From Hydrogenovibrio marinus (GTDB lineage: Bacteria; Pseudomonadota; Gammaproteobacteria; Thiomicrospirales; Thiomicrospiraceae), in contig NZ_AP020335.1 in the NCBI RefSeq assembly GCF_013340845.1, positions 124,001-188,000 of the forward strand: a stretch of DNA of 64,000 bases. Reading direction: 5' to 3'. A model generated the notes under the pieces. That model saw nothing but the letters and a program-made list of their open reading frames with translations, was not told the DNA's origin and did not search any database. The position numbers and the translations under genes were made by a program. Below, piece after piece: positions 38,542 to 48,720 of this stretch; within the stretch, counting starts at the first letter, position 1; each line of letters opens with the position of its first letter.

Positions 38542-38551
38542 GAGAAAGACT

Positions 38552-39187
38552 ATGCATTATTCTGTTACGCCAGAAGAAAGCCATGCGGCAAAGACCCCGC
38601 ACCATATTTTTAACCTGAACGTGATTATTACGCACCTTGCCGTTTCTCAGGTTTCATTGGAGCTGGGGCATGGTAATCCCTACTATTTTATTTTGGTACC
38701 ATTTCTGTCATCCATCGTGATTGCTTACTTGTATTTTCACGGAAAAACCATAGCCAAGACCAGTAGTTGGTTTGTTGCTGCACATTGGAAATTGGCTTGG
38801 CGTCGTAGCCGAAATCTATTAATTGCTTATGGAGCAGCCTTGGCTGTTATCTTATTGTTTGGTTTGGTCGGTAAGCTGTCTGGTGGCTTGATGATGAATG
38901 ATTTTTCAGAAGATGGTTCGTCCAGTTCTATTGTCGGAAAAGTTGGTTTGTATTTCGGTGCCTTAATTGTCTTTGTAACTGTATTGATTAACTTTTTGCA
39001 GACAGGGATTTCTGTTTACGACGCAGGTAGAGGGATTATTGATCCTAAAATCGAGAAATACCTACCGAGAGATGAAAACTCTAATGAAGAGCTTGGAGAA
39101 GGCGATGATGAAGTCGCGCATGCCGGTCAAAAACACATGAAAAGTGATGCCGTTGAAATGGATGAGAAAACGGGAGAAAAAGCATGA
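38552..39187 (+). CDS. Three-helix membrane protein of unknown function
   Basis: A 211-residue protein with three predicted transmembrane segments (about 42-62, 90-112, 130-150) and a very acidic C-terminal tail of about 50 residues. The tract FHGKTIAKTSSWFVAAHWKL between helices is basic and aromatic. Not recognised beyond a vague likeness to DUF2270-type proteins. Its stop overlaps the start of the next gene. Confidence 0.6.
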   Translation: MHYSVTPEESHAAKTPHHIFNLNVIITHLAVSQVSLELGHGNPYYFILVPFLSSIVIAYLYFHGKTIAKTSSWFVAAHWKLAWRRSRNLLIAYGAALAVILLFGLVGKLSGGLMMNDFSEDGSSSSIVGKVGLYFGALIVFVTVLINFLQTGISVYDAGRGIIDPKIEKYLPRDENSNEELGEGDDEVAHAGQKHMKSDAVEMDEKTGEKA

Positions 39188-39828
39188 GTGGAACGTCCAA
39201 ACCGGTTTTGCCTATTTATATTTGGGTGTTACTGACGGCGATTGGTTTGACAGCACTTTTGTTGCTGTTGGTCCCGAGTCAGGAAGAGGTGAGTCCTGAA
39301 CTGTTGCCTTGGAATAGTCAGTACACGAAAGACAATCACCTTCAAGCACTGGGCTTGACGCTTGAAGCATCAACGGTGGCAGATGCCGAAAAATTGTTTG
39401 GTAAAGATATTGAAGTGCAGATTTTTTCCAAGAAAGATGAGAGTAATAAAACAGCTGAGATTTTCTTTCCATTCATTTCCATTGCGGCGATTACCGGTTC
39501 TTTAACGGCGACACTGGATGTGCCTGAAAAAACTTTGGATGTGATGTATTCCCGAGGGGTGAAAACCACGGTGAACTCTTTAGGGAACCGTCAGGTTACG
39601 CCTGTAAGTAGCGATGCTAAAGCGTTACTTGAATACAAGATCAAAAATTTGACGTTGGTTCCGAAAAAGCAGTTGACCGAAAGAGGGGTTAAATTACGTT
39701 TTGGTGAACCGGATCGAGTGACTCAAAATAGTGATGGCTCGACCCGTTGGGTTTATGTCAACAAAGGCGTGGAAATCATTCTGAATCCGGATGGACCGGA
39801 TGCGTTGCAGTACTATCGCGTCCAGTGA
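39184..39828 (+). CDS. Membrane-anchored protein of unknown function
   Basis: A 214-residue protein with one N-terminal transmembrane helix ([20 protein letters not shown]) and an extracytoplasmic remainder. The C-terminal [21 protein letters not shown] resembles the small BamE/SmpA-type fold in which a Gly-x-Pro turn precedes a tryptophan strand; this is a fold-level hint only. Overlaps the upstream gene (ATGA) and the 3' end of convergent moaC by 16 bases. Confidence 0.6.
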   Translation: MSGTSKPVLPIYIWVLLTAIGLTALLLLLVPSQEEVSPELLPWNSQYTKDNHLQALGLTLEASTVADAEKLFGKDIEVQIFSKKDESNKTAEIFFPFISIAAITGSLTATLDVPEKTLDVMYSRGVKTTVNSLGNRQVTPVSSDAKALLEYKIKNLTLVPKKQLTERGVKLRFGEPDRVTQNSDGSTRWVYVNKGVEIILNPDGPDALQYYRVQ

Positions 39829-40292
39829 CCGCTTTTACCGCCTTTCTTTTCCAATAGCTGCACTTGGTCGATAACCATGCCTTTATCGACCGCTTTACAC
39901 ATATCATAAAGCGTTAGTGCAGCAGTTGCCGCTGCCGTCAAGGCTTCCATTTCTACACCTGTTTGTCCTACCAGTTTGCAGATGGCTGTGATTTCGACAC
40001 AGTTCTTGTCAACGTCTGGCACTAATTCAACTTTCACTGAGGTCAACATCAAAGGATGACACATTGGAATCAGATCTGGTGTGCGTTTTGCAGCCATAAT
40101 ACCGGCGATACGTGCGGTAGCAAGTACATCACCTTTTTTGTGCGTGCCGTCCATAATCATTTGTAAAGTATTCGGTAGCATGTGGATGACTGCCATTGCG
40201 CGGGCTTCGCGCTCAGTGTGCGCTTTCTCGCTGACGTCTACCATTCTGGCTTGGCCTTTTTCATCAATATGGGTCAAAGTCTGTTCAGTCAT
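39813..40292 (-). CDS. moaC: Cyclic pyranopterin monophosphate synthase
   Basis: With MoaA makes cyclic pyranopterin monophosphate, the first step of molybdenum cofactor synthesis. In 159 residues: [16 protein letters not shown] at the start, MCHPL, and [10 protein letters not shown] near the end. Last gene of the moa/moe cluster; its end overlaps the convergent gene by 16 bases. Confidence 0.97.
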   Translation of the reverse strand: MTEQTLTHIDEKGQARMVDVSEKAHTEREARAMAVIHMLPNTLQMIMDGTHKKGDVLATARIAGIMAAKRTPDLIPMCHPLMLTSVKVELVPDVDKNCVEITAICKLVGQTGVEMEALTAAATAALTLYDMCKAVDKGMVIDQVQLLEKKGGKSGHWTR

Positions 40293-40324
40293 GATTGTCT
40301 CGCTATTCTGGGTTTGTTTAAGGC

Positions 40325-41536
40325 TTATGTCAGATCATTAAAAGGGAAAAAGGCGACCTTGTCTCCCTTGGCGATAGTAGTATCTTCAGGAATTACCGCA
40401 AAGCCGTCCGCCCAAGCGGTGGACGTCAGTACATTTGATCCCTGTTTCGGGAACAGTTCAAGATAAGTTTCTTTACGGGTGTTGTCCTGAACCATTCTCG
40501 CTCTGGCAAAATCGCGGCGAAAATGTGGCTTGTTCCACTCAAAGCCAGCAGTTAGCCATAGAGGCGTTGGAATGACATCTTTCATGCCCTGCATGGCTAG
40601 TAGGAAAGGTCTGGCAAATAGGTAGAAGGTGGCGAAAGCCGATACTGGGTTACCCGGCAAGCCGATAAACGGTGTTCCACCGATATTACCAAAGGCAAGT
40701 GGTTTACCTGGCTTCATTTTGACCTTCCACATATCCAGAGCGCCTAGGGATTCAATTGCCGGTTTGATATGATCCTCTTCACCAACAGAAACGCCGCCTG
40801 TGGTCATTACGACATCCGCTTGGGATGCGGCAGCTTTCATCGCTTCAATAGTGGCTTCTAAGGTGTCTTCTACCTTGCTGAGGTCAATCAATTCAAAGCC
40901 AAGTTGAGGAATGGCGCCTGACAGGGTATATCGGTTGGCATTGAAAATTTTGCCAGGTTGGGGGGTATCGCCAGGTTCCAATAATTCGTCTCCAGTGGTG
41001 AAAGTCGCGATTCTCAATGGACGATAAACGTTTACTTCCGCGATGCCGATAGAGGCAATCAACCCTAAGTCTTGGGCCGTCAGGCGGCGACCTGCTGAAA
41101 ACAGGGTTTGACCGATAGCAATATCTTCACCAATGACTCGGACGTTATCCCCCAACCTGGCAGATTTTAATAGGATTTTGATCTCACCGTTTTCTAGCTC
41201 TTCCGTGTCTTCTTGCATGACTATGGTGTCCGCGCCTTCTGGCATGGGGGCACCAGTGAAGATACGGGCAATGCTGTTCGGTTGTAGAGCAGAAGCCAGT
41301 GAGCCGGCTGGAATACGTTGGCTGACACTGAAGGTGTCTTGAGCATTCAAGTCTTGGCAACGTATGGCATAGCCGTCCATTTGACTGTTGTCGAAAGAAG
41401 GAACATTGACACCGGAGATAATGTCTTCTGCAAGGATGTAGCCACACGCCTGTCCGACAGAAATGGATAGGGTTTGGTTTGTTGGTTTGGCTTGTTGAAT
41501 GAGATAGTCTAAAGCTTCATCAAATGTTTTCATCAT
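40325..41536 (-). CDS. moeA: Molybdopterin molybdenumtransferase
   Basis: Inserts molybdate into adenylated molybdopterin. The 403 residues (E. coli 411) show SxMDGYA (SQMDGYAI), [32 protein letters not shown], and [12 protein letters not shown]. Two copies of the 18-base word lie inside it: an exact one at 41151-41168 read KSARLG, and a 16/18 one at 40945-40962 read PQPGKIF. Alignment from memory with E. coli MoeA needs no insertion at either place. The start lies just past the terminator that follows moaE. Confidence 0.96.
   Translation of the reverse strand: MMKTFDEALDYLIQQAKPTNQTLSISVGQACGYILAEDIISGVNVPSFDNSQMDGYAIRCQDLNAQDTFSVSQRIPAGSLASALQPNSIARIFTGAPMPEGADTIVMQEDTEELENGEIKILLKSARLGDNVRVIGEDIAIGQTLFSAGRRLTAQDLGLIASIGIAEVNVYRPLRIATFTTGDELLEPGDTPQPGKIFNANRYTLSGAIPQLGFELIDLSKVEDTLEATIEAMKAAASQADVVMTTGGVSVGEEDHIKPAIESLGALDMWKVKMKPGKPLAFGNIGGTPFIGLPGNPVSAFATFYLFARPFLLAMQGMKDVIPTPLWLTAGFEWNKPHFRRDFARARMVQDNTRKETYLELFPKQGSNVLTSTAWADGFAVIPEDTTIAKGDKVAFFPFNDLT
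40945..40962 (-). repeat. 18-base genomic word, near copy (16/18) inside moeA
   Basis: Reverse-strand reading CCCAACCTGGCAAAATTT, read P-Q-P-G-K-I-F, overlapping the family-conserved G-x-I-x-x-x-N-R segment. Confidence 0.6.
41151..41168 (+). repeat. 18-base genomic word, exact copy inside moeA
   Basis: Exact copy; moeA runs on the other strand and reads it as K-S-A-R-L-G, the same peptide as the mnmC copy at 23149. Confidence 0.9.
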
Positions 41537-41544
41537 CGGTCTTC

Positions 41545-41570
41545 CAAAAAAATCCCCGCGTTTGCGGGGA
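41545..41570 (-). terminator. Intrinsic terminator inside the moa cluster
   Basis: On the reverse strand TCCCCGC-AAA-CGCGGGGA-T-run, 31 bases past the moaE stop and only a few bases before the moeA ribosome site (GGAAGA). It should reduce moeA-moaC transcription relative to moaA-D-E. Confidence 0.85.
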
Positions 41571-41600
41571 AATGACAGATTGTTTGTGGAAATAGGGTTT

Positions 41601-42092
41601 CTATGCCGGCTCTTCTTTGTTTACAGGTTGGTGCCAGCGAGCTTCAGCTTCTTTGTCAGAAACACGCGCATCAACCCATCGCATGTCGCCATTTGGAAAA
41701 GTTTCTTTTTTCCAGAAAGGCGCGTTGGTCTTTAAGTAATCCATAATGAAGTGAGCAGCTTCAAATGCAGCTTCCCTGTGACGAGAGCTGACTGCGACCA
41801 ATACGATTTGATCACAAGGCATCATCTCACCGATACGGTGGATAATCATGCTGCTTTGTAGTGACCAGCGTTCATGGGCCTGCAAACGAATAGCTTCTAG
41901 CGCCTTTTCGGTCATGCCCGGGTAGTGCTCAAGCTCCAGTACAGAAATATCATCACCTTCGTTGATATCACGTACGGTGCCTACAAAAGAAACCACGGCG
42001 CCAATGTCTTTGTGACCTTTGCGTAGGGCGTTGATCTCGGTGGTTAAATCAAAGTCTTCTTTCTGAACTTTGACAAAAGGAAACTCGGACAA
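41601..42092 (-). CDS. moaE: Molybdopterin synthase catalytic subunit
   Basis: Large subunit of molybdopterin synthase. The 163 residues contain GAVVSFVGTVRD, LELEHYPGMTEKAL, HRIGEM and SRHREAAFEAAHFIMDYLKTNAPFWKKE, which holds the catalytic lysines. Starts three bases after moaD, so co-translated with its small partner. Confidence 0.97.
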   Translation of the reverse strand: MSEFPFVKVQKEDFDLTTEINALRKGHKDIGAVVSFVGTVRDINEGDDISVLELEHYPGMTEKALEAIRLQAHERWSLQSSMIIHRIGEMMPCDQIVLVAVSSRHREAAFEAAHFIMDYLKTNAPFWKKETFPNGDMRWVDARVSDKEAEARWHQPVNKEEPA

Positions 42093-42095
42093 GTC

Positions 42096-42347
42096 TCAGC
42101 CTCCAGTCACCGGTGGAAAGAAAGCAATTTCATCCCCAGCTTTTAATGTAGTCGTGCGATCAGCAACATCATGATTAACGGCGATTTGCAGATTGGTATT
42201 GTCTGCTAGTGCCATTTTCCATTGTTCACCGCGCTCTGCCAGTGCGTTCAATACGCAGCCGACAGTTTTGAAGCTATCTGACGGCAAAGTCTCTTGGCTT
42301 CGCCCTAAGACTTCTCTAAAGTTTGCAAAGTATAAAATTTCCAGCAT
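42096..42347 (-). CDS. moaD: Molybdopterin synthase sulfur-carrier subunit
   Basis: Small ubiquitin-like sulfur carrier of 83 residues. It opens with MLEILYFANFREVLG and ends in the required -Gly-Gly (PPVTGG), whose thiocarboxylate donates sulfur. Pairs with moaE three bases downstream. Confidence 0.96.
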   Translation of the reverse strand: MLEILYFANFREVLGRSQETLPSDSFKTVGCVLNALAERGEQWKMALADNTNLQIAVNHDVADRTTTLKAGDEIAFFPPVTGG

Positions 42348-42374
42348 ATTTGCGTTCCTTAGTTAGTTGCCCGA

Positions 42375-43370
42375 TCAGCCGCCTAGGCTGACCATTTGGC
42401 GAAATTCAATATTGTGTACGTTTTCGTTAAAAAAGTGACGTTCCGGCTTTTTCAACATGGCATCGACAATCATTTGTTTCAGGCCTTCGTCGCTGATGCC
42501 TTCGCGAATAGGGGTTCTTAGGTCAACGGAGTCTTCCTGACCCAAACAAAGTGCCAACACGCCTCGTGCAGTCAGTCTCACGCGGTTACAGCTTTCACAA
42601 AAGTGCTGAGATACCGCAGAAATAACGCCTATACGTGTGTCGGTGCCTTTAATAATGAAATTCTTTGATGGTCCATCATGTGATTTGCCTGTTGATGGAA
42701 TCAGATCAGTCCCGACATGGGCTTTAATGCGTTTCATGATGGCATCCATAGGGTAGTGTTGGTCCATCAAACTGATGCCAGCTTCCCCAATAGGCATGGT
42801 TTCGATAAAGCGCACTTCCACACCTTTCTCCAAACCATAGTCGACCATGCGTTCAATTTCACCATCGTTGGTGCCTTTCATGACTACCATGTTGAACTTG
42901 ATTGGGTTTAGCCCTGCTTCCAAAGCAGCATCGACGCCAGCAAGAACCTTTTTCAGATCGCCGCCGCGTGTGATTTTGTTAAATAACTCTGGTTTTAGCG
43001 AGTCGATAGAAATATTCGCGCGGGTCACGCCAGCTTCTTTTAGTGCGACAGCATGCTTGTCGAGAAAGTGTCCATTGGTTGAAAGTGCGATTTCTTTAAG
43101 TCCATCCAGCGGGCTGATGCTTGAAACAAAGTCTGATAGTCCTTTACGAACCAGAGGTTCACCCCCCGTGATACGCACTTTTGTAACGCCAAGTTCGACA
43201 AATGCTTTGATGATTCTGCTGAGTTCGTCGAAATCAAGGTATTCAGTATGACGGCCTTCAGGATGCGCTCCTTGCTCAGGCATACAGTAGCCACAACGGT
43301 AGTTACACTTGTCCGTAACGGAGACTCGCAAGTATTCTATTTTTCGGTTAAAAGGATCAATTAAAGCCAT
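42375..43370 (-). CDS. moaA: GTP 3',8-cyclase
   Basis: Radical SAM enzyme that starts molybdenum cofactor synthesis from GTP. N-terminal cluster Cys22-x3-Cys26-x2-Cys29 (CNYRCGYC), a second cluster in FCESCNRVR, and the essential C-terminal Gly-Gly are present in 331 residues. First gene of moaA-moaD-moaE. The neighbouring molybdoenzyme SoxC is a likely client. Confidence 0.97.
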   Translation of the reverse strand: MALIDPFNRKIEYLRVSVTDKCNYRCGYCMPEQGAHPEGRHTEYLDFDELSRIIKAFVELGVTKVRITGGEPLVRKGLSDFVSSISPLDGLKEIALSTNGHFLDKHAVALKEAGVTRANISIDSLKPELFNKITRGGDLKKVLAGVDAALEAGLNPIKFNMVVMKGTNDGEIERMVDYGLEKGVEVRFIETMPIGEAGISLMDQHYPMDAIMKRIKAHVGTDLIPSTGKSHDGPSKNFIIKGTDTRIGVISAVSQHFCESCNRVRLTARGVLALCLGQEDSVDLRTPIREGISDEGLKQMIVDAMLKKPERHFFNENVHNIEFRQMVSLGG

Positions 43371-43508
43371 TTCGTTATATTCATTTGGGAATAACGGCGT
43401 ATTCTACGTGATTATCTTGATTTTTCAAGACTTTATTCTGTAAAAGTCAGGGTTTATACAGAGTTTGGAAAGGTGGTAACGATGAAGAGAAAATTGGGCG
43501 AGAGAAAT

Positions 43509-43533
43509 AAAAAAAAGCCCGCATAAAGCGGGC
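43509..43533 (-). terminator. Intrinsic terminator after soxD
   Basis: On the reverse strand GCCCGC-TTTAT-GCGGGC followed by eight T. Separates soxCD from moaA. Confidence 0.9.
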
Positions 43534-43559
43534 TTTCTCACATCTAAACAAAGTTTAGA

Positions 43560-44645
43560 TTACATACCAGCGTGACCAACACCTGGAGGTGCTTCGTGTA
43601 AACGTTGTGGAACGTTGTACTGGAAGCTACCATCAGGTAGTTTACGCGCTTCTGTAAAGTGCTTGATGTTACCTTTACCATCACCAACCATATAGTCAGG
43701 ACAGTCTTTCATGCAACGTGGGTTGTGAACAACTGGACGGTGGTCACAGAAGAAGTTGCCTTGGTTTTTCATGAACTTGTTTTGCTTCATTAGCATTACA
43801 GAGTTATAGAAATCATCATCATCTAACTGCACTGGGTTTCCGTCTTTGTCGAAACCTTTTGGAATGTAGTTTGATTGCATGATGTAACCAACCATACCCA
43901 TGTACCCTGCATCACCGATATATGGTGCGTTAGGTGTCCAGAAAGGCATTGCACGACGGATGTAGTCAAACAAAGTCGTAGCATAGGGCCAGTAGTTACC
44001 AACAGTTTTCATTGGTGCTGGAGCACGTGGGTCAGTAGCAACAAGGCTTTCGTCAACTGCTAGAGGTAGATAACCTTTAGCACCTTCACCGAATTCACCG
44101 TGACACATACCACAGAACTTAACGTAAACTTCACCACCTTTTGATACAGTCATACCGACTTTTGGATCTGGAAGACCGTTACCGTCACCATCTACAGAGA
44201 TGTTCCAGATTTTCATTGCAGATTCAGCGATTGGCGTACCAAAACCGTTTGCAACAAAAGTCGTGTCATCATAGTAGTGCTTCTTAGCGGCATCATGGAT
44301 ATCAGTGAAAGCCGCAGGGATTTTACACTGACCGTTACCGTGATCACCACCATCGATAGCATCATCAACTTCGAAAGAGTATGGGTTGTTTGGATCCAAT
44401 TTACCAATTAGACCTTCACGACCGTTCATAGCGTCTTTACCTAGGATCTGAGCAATAACTTTAGAATCTAGGTACTTACCACCATTCGCTTCGATGATTT
44501 CTTTGTAGTTGGAAGCATATTTGCCGTCCATTTTCGCAGCATCACCAGAGTTGCTGCCAGAGTTGCCAGACATTGCGAACGCAGAACCTGCGAAAGCAAA
44601 TGTAGCAATACCTGCTGCTAGTAGAGTTTTCTTAGTACTGAACAT
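43560..44645 (-). CDS. soxD: SoxD-type cytochrome c subunit of sulfane dehydrogenase
   Basis: Periplasmic electron-accepting partner of SoxC. The 361 residues have a signal peptide (1-24, AFA|M) and one heme-c site CGMCH (178-182). Paracoccus SoxD carries two hemes; only one CxxCH is seen here, although the C-terminal part has further cysteines (FFCDHRP, CMKDC). The order soxC-soxD with a 14-base overlap supports the pairing. SoxD is the best fit; the shorter SorB cytochromes are less like it. Confidence 0.85.
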   Translation of the reverse strand: MFSTKKTLLAAGIATFAFAGSAFAMSGNSGSNSGDAAKMDGKYASNYKEIIEANGGKYLDSKVIAQILGKDAMNGREGLIGKLDPNNPYSFEVDDAIDGGDHGNGQCKIPAAFTDIHDAAKKHYYDDTTFVANGFGTPIAESAMKIWNISVDGDGNGLPDPKVGMTVSKGGEVYVKFCGMCHGEFGEGAKGYLPLAVDESLVATDPRAPAPMKTVGNYWPYATTLFDYIRRAMPFWTPNAPYIGDAGYMGMVGYIMQSNYIPKGFDKDGNPVQLDDDDFYNSVMLMKQNKFMKNQGNFFCDHRPVVHNPRCMKDCPDYMVGDGKGNIKHFTEARKLPDGSFQYNVPQRLHEAPPGVGHAGM

Positions 44646-46002
44646 TTTGAATCAAGCCTCCGTTTGCACCGTTATCCCAAGGATGTACTCTCCAGGTTAC
44701 CATCGCAGTACGGTGGTAAACGTTGTTCGTTCCTTCAATTGCACGCATTTGTGGCATTGTAGGCTGTACATACCCGGTTTCGTCTGTAGTACGGCTCATC
44801 AAGAATGCTTCAGAACCATCCCAATCCCATTCGATTTCGAAACGAGTCCAAGCTTTATCAAGAACAGGTGAAGTAAAGTGTGCTTCTTTCCAGTTTTTAC
44901 CACCGTCGAACGAAACATCAACGTGAGCAACTTTACCGCGACCGGACCATGCTAGACCACGAACGTAGTATTTACCAGGACCTTGCATTTTGAAGTCTGG
45001 AGATGGGTAAGTGATTACAGAGTTAGCTTCCATGTACCATGAGAAACGTTGGGCAGTACCGTCTGGCATAAGCTCAGTGTACTTAGAAGTTTCTTCACGG
45101 TGTTGTAGAGGAACATCGTGTACGTAGATACGACGCAGGTATTTAACCCACATGTTAGCTTCACAACCAGGAACAACCAAACGAATTGGGTAACCTTGTT
45201 CACGACGTAGCGCTTCACCGTTCTGTGCGTAAGCAACATAGCAGTCATCCATCGCCATATCAACAGGGATAGAACGAGACATACCAGATGCATCAGAACC
45301 TTCAGGAATAATCCACTTACCTTCTGGTTTGATACCAGCTTCTTTTAGAAGGTCAGATAGACGAACACCAGTGTATTCAACACATGACATCATCCCGTGA
45401 GTCCATTGAACTGAGTTCAACTGAACGCCCTTCCATTCCATCGCACCGTTAGCAGGACATTCGATGAAGTGAATACGAGAAATTGAAGGGAAACGCTTTA
45501 GGTCATCCATAGTGAAGATCAATGGACGCTCAACCAAACCGTGAATAACTAGACGATGCTTAGCAGGATCGATAGTTGGTACACCACCGTGGTAACGTTC
45601 GAAGTGAAGACCGTTTGGTGTGATAATACCGTTTAGGCTTTGGATTGGTGTCATAGTGATCGACGCCATTGAGTCAGGTGTTAGCCACTCAAGAGTACGA
45701 CGTTGAACTTCTTTCTCATATGGAGAAGGCATGCCGTAAGGATATTTACGAACACCGAAACCAAGAGATTTACGTTCCATCTGATCAGGTAGGACGGTTG
45801 TAATTTCTTTTTCGCCTTTGTAAGGTGCGACTGCTTTAGCAGGGTCGAACTTGTTGACTCCATCAACCGAGTCAGCTAGAGCGGACTTGGTGAACAGTAC
45901 ACCCCCCGCCACAGCCGCACTTCCTTTTAGGAAAGCACGACGGCTTTGATTGCGAGATTCCTCAGTTTGGATCGCAACCTTTTCAACGATTTTATCTGTC
46001 AT
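44632..46002 (-). CDS. soxC: SoxC, molybdenum subunit of sulfane dehydrogenase
   Basis: Sulfite-oxidase-family molybdoenzyme of the Sox thiosulfate pathway; with SoxD it oxidises the cysteine-bound sulfane sulfur on SoxYZ. A twin-arginine signal (RRAFLK at 21-26) indicates folded export. The probable Mo-thiolate ligand is Cys182 in FIECPANGAMEW, followed by SCVEYTGVRLSDLL and a C-terminal dimerisation domain. Length 456 fits SoxC (about 430). AAGGAGC lies 5 bases before the ATG. No other sox genes are in the window. Confidence 0.9.
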   Translation of the reverse strand: MTDKIVEKVAIQTEESRNQSRRAFLKGSAAVAGGVLFTKSALADSVDGVNKFDPAKAVAPYKGEKEITTVLPDQMERKSLGFGVRKYPYGMPSPYEKEVQRRTLEWLTPDSMASITMTPIQSLNGIITPNGLHFERYHGGVPTIDPAKHRLVIHGLVERPLIFTMDDLKRFPSISRIHFIECPANGAMEWKGVQLNSVQWTHGMMSCVEYTGVRLSDLLKEAGIKPEGKWIIPEGSDASGMSRSIPVDMAMDDCYVAYAQNGEALRREQGYPIRLVVPGCEANMWVKYLRRIYVHDVPLQHREETSKYTELMPDGTAQRFSWYMEANSVITYPSPDFKMQGPGKYYVRGLAWSGRGKVAHVDVSFDGGKNWKEAHFTSPVLDKAWTRFEIEWDWDGSEAFLMSRTTDETGYVQPTMPQMRAIEGTNNVYHRTAMVTWRVHPWDNGANGGLIQNVQY

Positions 46003-46252
46003 TTAATGCTCCTTGATTGACATTCCTGCTAAAACAAAAATGTCCCAGATTCAAGAGTTTACTATTTGAATATAGCTTATTGTAAAGCCGCGACCATTTT
46101 GCTCAGACAAAAAAAGACACGGAATTGCTGGACGATTATATTAAGTTTAAAGGTGCTTAAGTTCAAGCGCTAAACCCCTAAAAATTAGCAAATCCTGATA
46201 TAAATTTTTTATGCCATAGTGATTTTTTTCTATTTGTAGGGGATTTGCCTGA
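46003..46252. other. AT-rich upstream region of soxC
   Basis: Holds the soxC leader and the 3' trailer of the small gene at 46253. I find the soxC ribosome site but no convincing -35/-10 pair, terminator or operator. Confidence 0.5.
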
Positions 46253-46699
46253 CTATTTAGGTAGGTCTTGTCGGCTACAGATGGGGCCTGACTTAGGATT
46301 TTCGATGTCTTCGGCAACCTGAGCCAAAAAAGATTGTAGTTCGTCGATCGTCAGTACTGAAAGAATTTTATTCATGATTTCCGGCTTGATGGCCACGGTT
46401 GTATATTCCCCACTTTCAAGTTTAACTTGAACACCGCAGGCGTCTGCCAATGCTCCATCCGCTCCATTGCCTTCAAATTGTGCCGCTTGCTCACCAAACA
46501 ACAAGTCCGAGTAATATTCTTCGAGTACATCCGCTTGTTCGTCATCCAGTGTGCCTTTGATAGAAACCTCAAATGAAGCTTCTCCATAAGGAGAGGATTC
46601 TTCTCGAATATCAGTATCCAGATTGTGTGTCTGGGCAAAGGCTGCGAATTTTTCTGCAATAGTCTGGTCGAAGAAGGTATATTCAAAATTTTCTAACAT
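46253..46699 (-). CDS. Conserved-looking hypothetical acidic protein
   Basis: A 148-residue acidic cytosolic protein with no signal or membrane segment. The opening MLENFEYTFFDQTIAEKF and the alternating Glu-rich strands suggest a small alpha/beta fold. Not recognised. It is divergent from hemB and precedes soxC on the same strand by 250 bases. Confidence 0.65.
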   Translation of the reverse strand: MLENFEYTFFDQTIAEKFAAFAQTHNLDTDIREESSPYGEASFEVSIKGTLDDEQADVLEEYYSDLLFGEQAAQFEGNGADGALADACGVQVKLESGEYTTVAIKPEIMNKILSVLTIDELQSFLAQVAEDIENPKSGPICSRQDLPK

Positions 46700-46820
46700 A
46701 AATATCGGACCTTAATTTTGTTAAGTTATCTTCGCGCTGAATCCATTACCCGTCGGGTTTATTTTGGCAGAAGAAGGGAGTATCATCTACCGCACCCGAT
46801 TCAACACGCACAGAGATTAG

Positions 46821-47831
<1,011 letters not shown>

Positions 47832-47840
47832 GACTTCGAA

Positions 47841-48686
47841 ATGTCATCCGTTGATTGTTATGCAGTAGTTGGCAATCCGATTGCCCACTCAAAATCCCCG
47901 CAGATTCATCGCTTGTTTGCCGAACAGACAGATCAAGTGCTTGTGTATGAAGCGATTCGTATTGACCCTGAGCAAACACCTTTTGAGTATGCCGTCCGCC
48001 AATTGATGGCAAAAGGTTACAAAGGGTTGAATGTCACCGTGCCTTTTAAGTTGGATGCTTACCAATTTGCGACTGAACTAACTGAAAGAGCGAAAACTGC
48101 ACAAGCCGTTAATACCTTGAAGTTTGGTGAAGACGGTTCGATATTAGGGGACAACACCGATGGCATTGGGCTGGTCAATGATATTGAAATCAACGGCAAC
48201 AGACCTTTCAAAGATAAGCGTGTTTTGATTCTGGGGGCTGGTGGCGCTGTGCAGGGCATTTTGCAACCGCTATTGGAAAAGGCTCCTGCCACTGTTCATA
48301 TCGCAAATCGTACTGCTGAGAAGGCGCAAGAACTTGCAGAACGCTTTAGCAATGGTATTGTGATGACGGCCAGCGGCTGGGGAGATATTCCTTGTGAGCA
48401 GGGCTTTGATATCATTATCAACGGTACGTCGGCCAGTCTTGAAAATAAAGTGCCACTCATTTCCCCAGCATGCTTAAAATCCGGCAACTTGGTGTATGAC
48501 ATGATGTATGGCCCAAAACCGACCGTTTTTATAGATTGGGCAAAACAACATCAGCCGAGCTGTCAGGTGATGGATGGTCTAGGGATGTTGGTCGGTCAGG
48601 CGGCAGAAGCTTTTTATCTGTGGCGAGGGGTTCGTCCTGAAACGGCAAGGGTTATCCAGCAGATCAGAGAGAGTATTTCGGCTTAA
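47841..48686 (+). CDS. aroE: Shikimate dehydrogenase
   Basis: Reduces 3-dehydroshikimate with NADPH. The 281 residues open with VVGNPIAHSKSPQIH, and carry the catalytic Lys in NVTVPFK, NTDGIGLVND, the Rossmann loop LILGAGGAVQG, and the C-terminal DGLGMLVGQAAEAFYLW. Probably co-transcribed with hemB. Confidence 0.96.
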   Translation: MSSVDCYAVVGNPIAHSKSPQIHRLFAEQTDQVLVYEAIRIDPEQTPFEYAVRQLMAKGYKGLNVTVPFKLDAYQFATELTERAKTAQAVNTLKFGEDGSILGDNTDGIGLVNDIEINGNRPFKDKRVLILGAGGAVQGILQPLLEKAPATVHIANRTAEKAQELAERFSNGIVMTASGWGDIPCEQGFDIIINGTSASLENKVPLISPACLKSGNLVYDMMYGPKPTVFIDWAKQHQPSCQVMDGLGMLVGQAAEAFYLWRGVRPETARVIQQIRESISA

Positions 48687-48720
48687 GACGTTTCGCGGTT
48701 TAAAGTCACTTTGAAAGTAT

